From contig WPIO01000001.1 in the NCBI GenBank assembly GCA_009760855.2, positions 24,133,001 to 24,197,000 on the forward strand: a DNA stretch of 64,000 nucleotides, written 5' to 3'. A model generated the notes under the pieces. That model had not been told where the DNA came from, made no database searches, and was given only the letters and a program-made list of their open reading frames with translations. A program made the position numbers and the translations under genes. The stretch is from Cristatella mucedo (taxonomy: Eukaryota > Bryozoa > Phylactolaemata > Cristatellidae). The number at the start of each line of letters is the position of its first letter. Positions within the stretch are counted from its first letter, which is position 1. This document shows, one piece after another, positions 58,839-64,000 of the stretch.

Positions 58839-61800
58839 TCAATTTTGTTCGTTCTCAGACAGAACTTCACCATCCTCGATGTCTACTCGCCTACACTTAT
58901 TCTTGGTCGTGTCAGCTGATGATTGCAACCTGTGGCGCTTCAGGCTAGCTGTAGGGCCGTTGTTAGGTTCTGGCTCACCACTCTTTGGCTCACTCTTGCT
59001 GCCATGACTACGGCGCGACAAGTAACTCGTCGAAGCCGGCGATCTAGCAGGGCTATACCCTGGTTCATGATGCTCCACAGGCACAACCGGCCAATCGGAT
59101 TCGCAATGCTTCTGCCAGCTCTGCCCATCCTTTTTAACGTGTGGCCGCTCAGAATTCCAAGCACGGTTAGCTGAAGGATAACGGTTGTGCCTCTCAAAAT
59201 ATTCAGCATTTGCATCGAGGTCACTGCGACACTCATTACGGCAGTCACTGCCTACGGTCTCGCGGTTCGAGCTATCTCGGCTATGTGTGGTGCTGCTGAG
59301 ACGCCTTCCAGTATGGATCGAGGAGTCCCTACTATAGCTCCAACTGCCGGTAGTACTAGCCTTCCAGCCACTCCCCGGGTTGCCTCGATCATGCTGGGGA
59401 TAGTCACGCCTGTTGGGCAGCTCATCTGAAGGATTTCGCCATTCCTCTCGAGCGTTTCGCCGCTGGTCCACCAAGTTGCCTGGCCGCAGCTTGTCAGCAG
59501 TGTTGCATCGAAAATCCGACGCTCTGCTCCACTCATGTGGTGCACTACCCCACTCACGTGGAGTGCTGTGCCGATCATCTGTTGCCCTGCTCCGATCACC
59601 TGGTGTTTTGCCGAGCCGATCGTCTGGGGCGTTGCGACGCTCGTCTGGGGCGTTGCGACGCTCGTCTGGGGCGTTGCGACGCTCGTCTGGGGCGTTGCGA
59701 CGCTCGTCTGGGGCGTTGCGACGCTCGCCTGGGGCGTTGCGATGCTCGCCTGGGGCGTTGCGACGCTCGCCTGGGGCGTTGCGACGATAGTCCGGACCGT
59801 TGCGATGACCATTCGGAGAGTTTCGACGGTAGCTGCTGACTCGTTCTGCTGCTCTATACACCAGATCCCGATCGGCAGCCACGTGAAGTGGGCTGCTACA
59901 GCTTACACGTGGCGAAGCATCGACGGGCGACAGCCGGCTATCAGTACAATCGTTCAGATCCAATGGTTTTGAGTGATCTGGTGGCTTGGAGCTCACTGCA
60001 GTGCCCACTCTTCCCGATGACGACACTTGTTCTGCTGCAAAGCTATGACAGTCCACTTGATTTTTAGAGGAACTACCGAATGATCTCCCTGCAGTGTTGC
60101 CTTTCTCCAAGGACAGAGAATTGGACTTCTCTCGAGAGACACGCTGTGGCTGTCTCTCAAAAGATTTCACCTGCTCTCGCGAGATCTTCAGCTGCATGCT
60201 TTTAGAACCAGTATCACAACTCAAGCTTTCACTTGGAGGCGACACAGCATCCAACCCATACGAACTGTCACTTAAGGTCTCATCCAGAAGCACCGGCCTT
60301 CCTTCAGGCAATGGCGCATGGTGCACATCCGATGGCAGGCTTTCGTGAGCTCGATCTGATTCATGACAGCTAGACCGCAAGGCTCCAGTGGAAATCGGCA
60401 GCCGTACATTCGGCGTGGCCGTCTCGTCTAACGTTTCAGAGCACTTCGAAACATAAGGCTCAGTTATGCAAGTATCGGTCACATCCTCGACAGCGAGGTT
60501 CTCGCCAGGACCACTGCCCTCGAATCCTTGAGAACGGGCACCAGAAGGCGACATGGCTTTGTCAGCTAAACTGCGACTCGCACCTTCTAGGTTTGCACTA
60601 GGGCACGTATCGCCCAGGTCGTGTTTCATCCCCAGGCCACGGCCAGATGACGAGCCTTCCGGCGTTCTGCAATTCGCTGGTGAGGCACTAAAGCGATGCA
60701 ATCTGCCAGGCTCAGCCTTCGACGATTGCACCGTCGAGCTCTGCATACGAAGTGCACCTGCTCGTTCAAGCTTTTCACCACTTCCGGAGGCGACAGAGGT
60801 GGTGACCACGACACTACTACCAGGACCGGGCTGCTGGCACTGGTTGCTAGGAAGCTGCTTGCTCATTGGCTTGGGCGGAGGGATGGCCGCTGCTCGCCAA
60901 CGCTTGCCATCGATAGTAGCCTGCCCAGAAGACGATGCCAAACACCCTGTATCAGGCTTAGAGAACGGAACAACAGGTGCAGTGCTGGCGTCAGCTCTCT
61001 TCCCTTGCGATAATGATGCCATGTCACTCCGAGAGTGACCTGCATTTCTGGCATTCGTACCGCTGCTGGACTGAGAGGCGCCCGAGACGGCACCCTTGGC
61101 ACCACAGTTAGCCAGCTTCTTGCCGGTTTGATAGCGAATAACCGTCCGCTGCAGCTCAGTTAGTTCGGCAGCTTTTCTGGCTATTTCTTTTCGTGCGGTA
61201 AGGAGAAGGGACTCCATGTTCCTTCGAAGGGTCTGATTTTCACGTTCCTTTTCGGTGAGCTTGCTAGTAAGCCCTCGTACATCCGCATGAAGTCGTTTGA
61301 TCTGGGCGGCCTGCTGGAGCTCACGTGGTGTCTCAAAAGAGTAGATATCATTGTAAAGGTCCGAAGACCCGTTGTCATGCTCAGCCAAGTCTGCCCCCTA
61401 GGATAGGAAAAGGCGACTTTTCGGTAATCAGAGCAGAACGGATGCAGCAGCAAACAGTGAGCACAGCAAGCATAGTACATCAATTTCATATACACAGAAA
61501 GGCATTCAAAGGAAAACCCACACAGTCATTTTCTGTCTTTCCCACCCACTACCCCTATGCATCCTGTGGGTCAGCTGCTACATCTAGGGGTAGAATTTCA
61601 AGAATGAATGCAGAAGCCTCATTGTCACACATATATTCATTGCAACCAAGACGAAAACAAGAGATGTAGGTGCTCCTAGAAAACTCATCGAGGCAGTAAG
61701 TCTCCCGGTAATCTATGCAGGGCAGGCAGACAGTGTACCGGTCTAACAAAGGCACAAGTTCAGTAAGCAGCATTAATAGCGAAGCTACACAAGAATTGAC

Positions 61801-63629
61801 TATCTAGAACATGTCATGCCATTCATTACTCGGCTAGGTTTTCTTTACACTCACACATCCTGCTCAGCATCAACCACCCTTGAAAAATGACAATAATAGA
61901 TCCTGTAACTTGGAGCCATCCAATGTATTAATGGGCTTCACATAATGTCAGCACAAGCCTCTACTAATCGGCTAAAGCAACAGGAGCCACATACCACAAG
62001 CAACTAGTCGCACAGTCGCAAATCTTGATCACCATTCTTACACTTTTGGTACACATTTACGAGGTAATGTTTTCGTGACAGCTAAGAAAATCAAGAATTT
62101 GAGTCACATATGAAGATGATCTGCTCAGTTCAGGTTTTCCTGCACATCAGTGAAGTCCTCTATCCCTGGGTGCTTTACTAACTTACACGTGCAAGATTTA
62201 GTGAGTCACTAACCAGGGGTCCTATTAACCACCGGCAATGAGACATGCATATGCATCTACATGGTTGTCTAGGCGTGATATGCTTCTGGGTGCTTGTCTA
62301 AGCATGCCTTGCTTGTAAATAACTTTTAGTTATTGCTTTTCTTGCAGTGTACCACCTGATTTTGGGTGCTATACAAACGACTTATTGTTATTATCCTGAG
62401 TATTAAGTAATATTTAACCTCATGATCTATTGTAGCTTTCCAGACCCCCGTTAGCATTGGAAACTCTTTTCATGACACAGTGGACATAGTAGTGGGCCCA
62501 GCACGGAGCTTTGAGGATGCCACACTTAACTTTTTCACGCCTTCTCCATGAAGTATGGCCTGACCCAGGGCCAAGAACCAAGGTATCAACAATGGAAGTC
62601 AATATTTTGATTAGCATTTTATGATCGACAGTATCACAAGCAGCCGAGAGGTCAGGACCTGCTAGTGCCATCGCGGCACTCGGTCGTTCTGGGCACATGT
62701 CATTTCTCACGTACAGCAGAGTTGTCTCAGAGAAATGGCATTCCCAGGAACCTCAAACTCAAGTGCTTCTCCAAGCGAATGTTTGTTATAAGGATATCTT
62801 TACTAAAAACAGGATTTTTGAAAGACCTTGGATAGAAATGGGAGGACACACACAGGCTAGTAATCAGAGGATGTCTGATCTAGGCCAGGTGTCTTCATAT
62901 TGGATTGTACGACTGCTGATTTGAATGCAACGAAAGGACAGTTCTGATTCCCATGACCGGCTAAAATATAGGTGAGAGCAGATGCTGTCCTGCTAACAAT
63001 GACCGGTTGCTAGAGCCTGTGCTATTGAAAGTGGGAACGTAGTAGGTAATTATTCTTTAGAATTACTGGAGCCACACAGGTATTTATAACCACGATGACA
63101 ATGCATGCAAAGCAGGGGTGACCAGTAGCAAGGCCTCAAGATAACCGACAATGCCAGCCTAATGATAGACTGTGCTGCTTAACATTAAGTAAAAAGGCAT
63201 TTTTTTCATACCAAAAAGAACCTAACGAACCGTTAGATTGCCACAAAGCAACAAAGATGGAATCCCACTGCCTTTTTCACGAAATAAGAAAAAACATATT
63301 AGCTACAATTTCCGAGATGTTTAGGCAAAATCCACTGCAAACCAACCGTGCTCTAGCAGTACAAAAACAATCCATACGCCAAACACTCTGGTAGGAGAGC
63401 CCGAAGATTAAAAAGATGCTGCTGTAGTATCACTGCCTACCAGAACAACAAACGAACCACTCTAGTCACCCAAGCAAAACTAGTGCACAATAAGTCGTAC
63501 AATAAATATTACTACAAAGATCAAATTGTCAAACCGGGCCACCTATCGTGAAGGTGTAATGAATGTTAAAACAGCCTCCAGTCACTACACTGAAGATTTT
63601 TAACGAACATTATATTATACACTTACCAT
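58839..63629 (-). CDS. Gene B: FLASH/CASP8AP2-like protein, ~853 aa, 2 exons proposed
   Basis: The main exon 61397-58839 follows the acceptor CTTTTCCTATCCTAG and stays open for 852 codons to a TGA. It has no in-frame ATG in its first 55 codons, so the start must lie upstream. An exon ending CCCATG|GTAAGTG at 63627 supplies an ATG in phase (tentative). Features: DLYNDIY near residue 14; coiled coil about residues 26-90, including ENQTLRRNMESLLLTARKEI, which parallels FLASH (ENQSLKKN..., TAR.EI.RK); a long S/R/P-rich disordered region; a heptad repeat RRNAPDE (about residues 525-590); C-terminus VDIEDGEVLSENEQN. FLASH acts with U7 snRNP in histone pre-mRNA cleavage, and its EDGE motif fits ARS2 binding. 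The vertebrate C-terminal SANT-like region is not seen; the exon might splice on at GATG|GTGAAG. Confidence 0.78.
59615..59815 (-). repeat. 21-bp coding minisatellite in gene B
   Basis: About nine copies of a 21-bp unit (plus-strand form CGTCTGGGGCGTTGCGACGCT) encode RRNAPDE, RRNAPGE or EHRNAPG on the minus strand. Five consecutive units are nearly identical; the edges are degenerate. The unit length keeps the frame, so copy number can vary without disrupting the protein. Confidence 0.95.
61398..63626 (-). other. Gene B intron (proposed), with a LINE RT remnant
   Basis: Bounded by GTAAGTG at 63626 and TATCCTAG at 61398. Apart from the LINE piece at 62400-62710 it holds no recognised feature. 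Its 3' boundary is strong; its 5' boundary depends on the tentative first exon. Confidence 0.45.
62400..62710 (-). mobile_element. LINE RT remnant
   Basis: A minus-strand frame contains LAGPDLSAACDTVDHKMLIK, the [11 protein letters not shown] box of CR1/L2-type RTs. After that the PQGSVLGP region is degraded (CGILKAPCWAHYY). It is too diverged to assign to LINE-1f or LINE-2f. Confidence 0.75.
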
Positions 63630-64000
63630 GGGATTACATGGGGATTCAACATGCTGAAAGCAAAATCGTTGATAATTTTTGCTGACATAAACAATGTTTT
63701 CTAAGGAGTACAACTAATGAATTCTCACAAGCCTCGCAGAACCAATTAGCCACTTGATATTCCATCCTACAACTGCAATTGGAGGCAGCAGGAACAGCAA
63801 CGGTAAGCCTGCTATGCCAAGCCATCATCTGTGGAACTGCGGGGAGCTGGCACATGTCTAGAATGAAACTTTTTGGCAAATATACCCCCAGGACACTGGC
63901 TTGGATTCACACACATGTACACCCATGCTGGTATAATGCTGGAGTTTTTATAATGCACATAACCAAAACCCTAGGCCTCACGAAAGCAAGAAAAGTGAGA
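63630..64000. other. Possible 5' region of gene B
   Basis: If the proposed first exon of gene B is right, this holds its 5' UTR and promoter. An acceptor-like TTTGCTTTCAG lies just upstream of the ATG (about 63656-63666 on the minus strand), so another exon could precede it outside the window. Confidence 0.3.

Noticed and set aside
59252-59812. Frames opposite or overlapping gene B (186, 145 and 125 codons)
   Set aside because: They are shadows of the 21-bp minisatellite in gene B.
60553-61038. 161-codon plus-strand frame opposite gene B
   Set aside because: Gene B has the domain evidence. This frame has none and is a complement-strand shadow.

Overview
This is a window of metazoan nuclear DNA. 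The evidence is GT-AG introns inside reading frames, long dinucleotide microsatellites, CR1/L2-type non-LTR retrotransposons, tRNA-derived SINEs, degraded LTR retrotransposons and a hAT MITE. Unique sequence is of intermediate GC. There is no operon structure, no Shine-Dalgarno context and no prokaryotic gene. The element mix fits a lophotrochozoan invertebrate such as a flatworm or mollusc. That is an inference; the species cannot be read from the sequence.

Host genes. Two genes are well supported, both on the minus strand. Gene A spans about 34.13 to 26.36 kb and has three exons (34129-34043, 27507-26979, 26882-26362) encoding about 378 residues. Gene B spans about 63.63 to 58.84 kb and has one large exon (61397-58839) plus a tentative ATG-bearing 5' exon ending at 63627, for about 853 residues. 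Both proteins start with a DLY-type motif (KDLYDEIL, SDLYNDIY), continue into helical then basic, serine-rich disordered sequence, and end on an acidic EDGE motif (LEDGELLS, IEDGEVLS). In animals this combination is typical of FLASH/CASP8AP2, where the LDLY motif recruits the histone pre-mRNA cleavage complex and EDGE-type motifs bind ARS2/SRRT. Gene B also carries the FLASH coiled-coil signature. Gene A is a shorter, more divergent relative or a functional analogue. A third, orphan exon candidate (4486-4653, minus) has good splice sites but no recognisable family.

Layout. 0-26 kb: mostly non-coding, with eroded LINE fragments, a SPIN-like hAT MITE (9007-9190), a CTG/CAG hairpin, GA tracts, a 690-bp decamer array (18181-18866) and SINEs. 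26-34 kb: gene A, with a LINE inside its first intron. 34-42 kb: a LINE copy broken mainly by frameshifts, CA-rich and 12-bp Z-DNA-like repeats, and a SINE. 42-44 kb: a short LTR element with both LTRs but no pol. 44-47 kb: a LINE whose 3' end comes from another family. 47-58 kb: two further LTR relatives, an old ~1-kb duplicated sequence, a solo-LTR candidate, and an AT-rich insertion holding a broken Polinton/viral PolB-associated reading frame next to a foldback. 58-64 kb: gene B.

One LINE family (called LINE-1f here) dominates, with over 20 pieces. Its 3' end folds into a hairpin that also ends the commonest SINE, which suggests that the LINE machinery mobilises the SINE. A second LINE family (LINE-2f) ends in ACATT repeats. 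Element names such as LINE-1f and SINE-1 are local labels, not database names.
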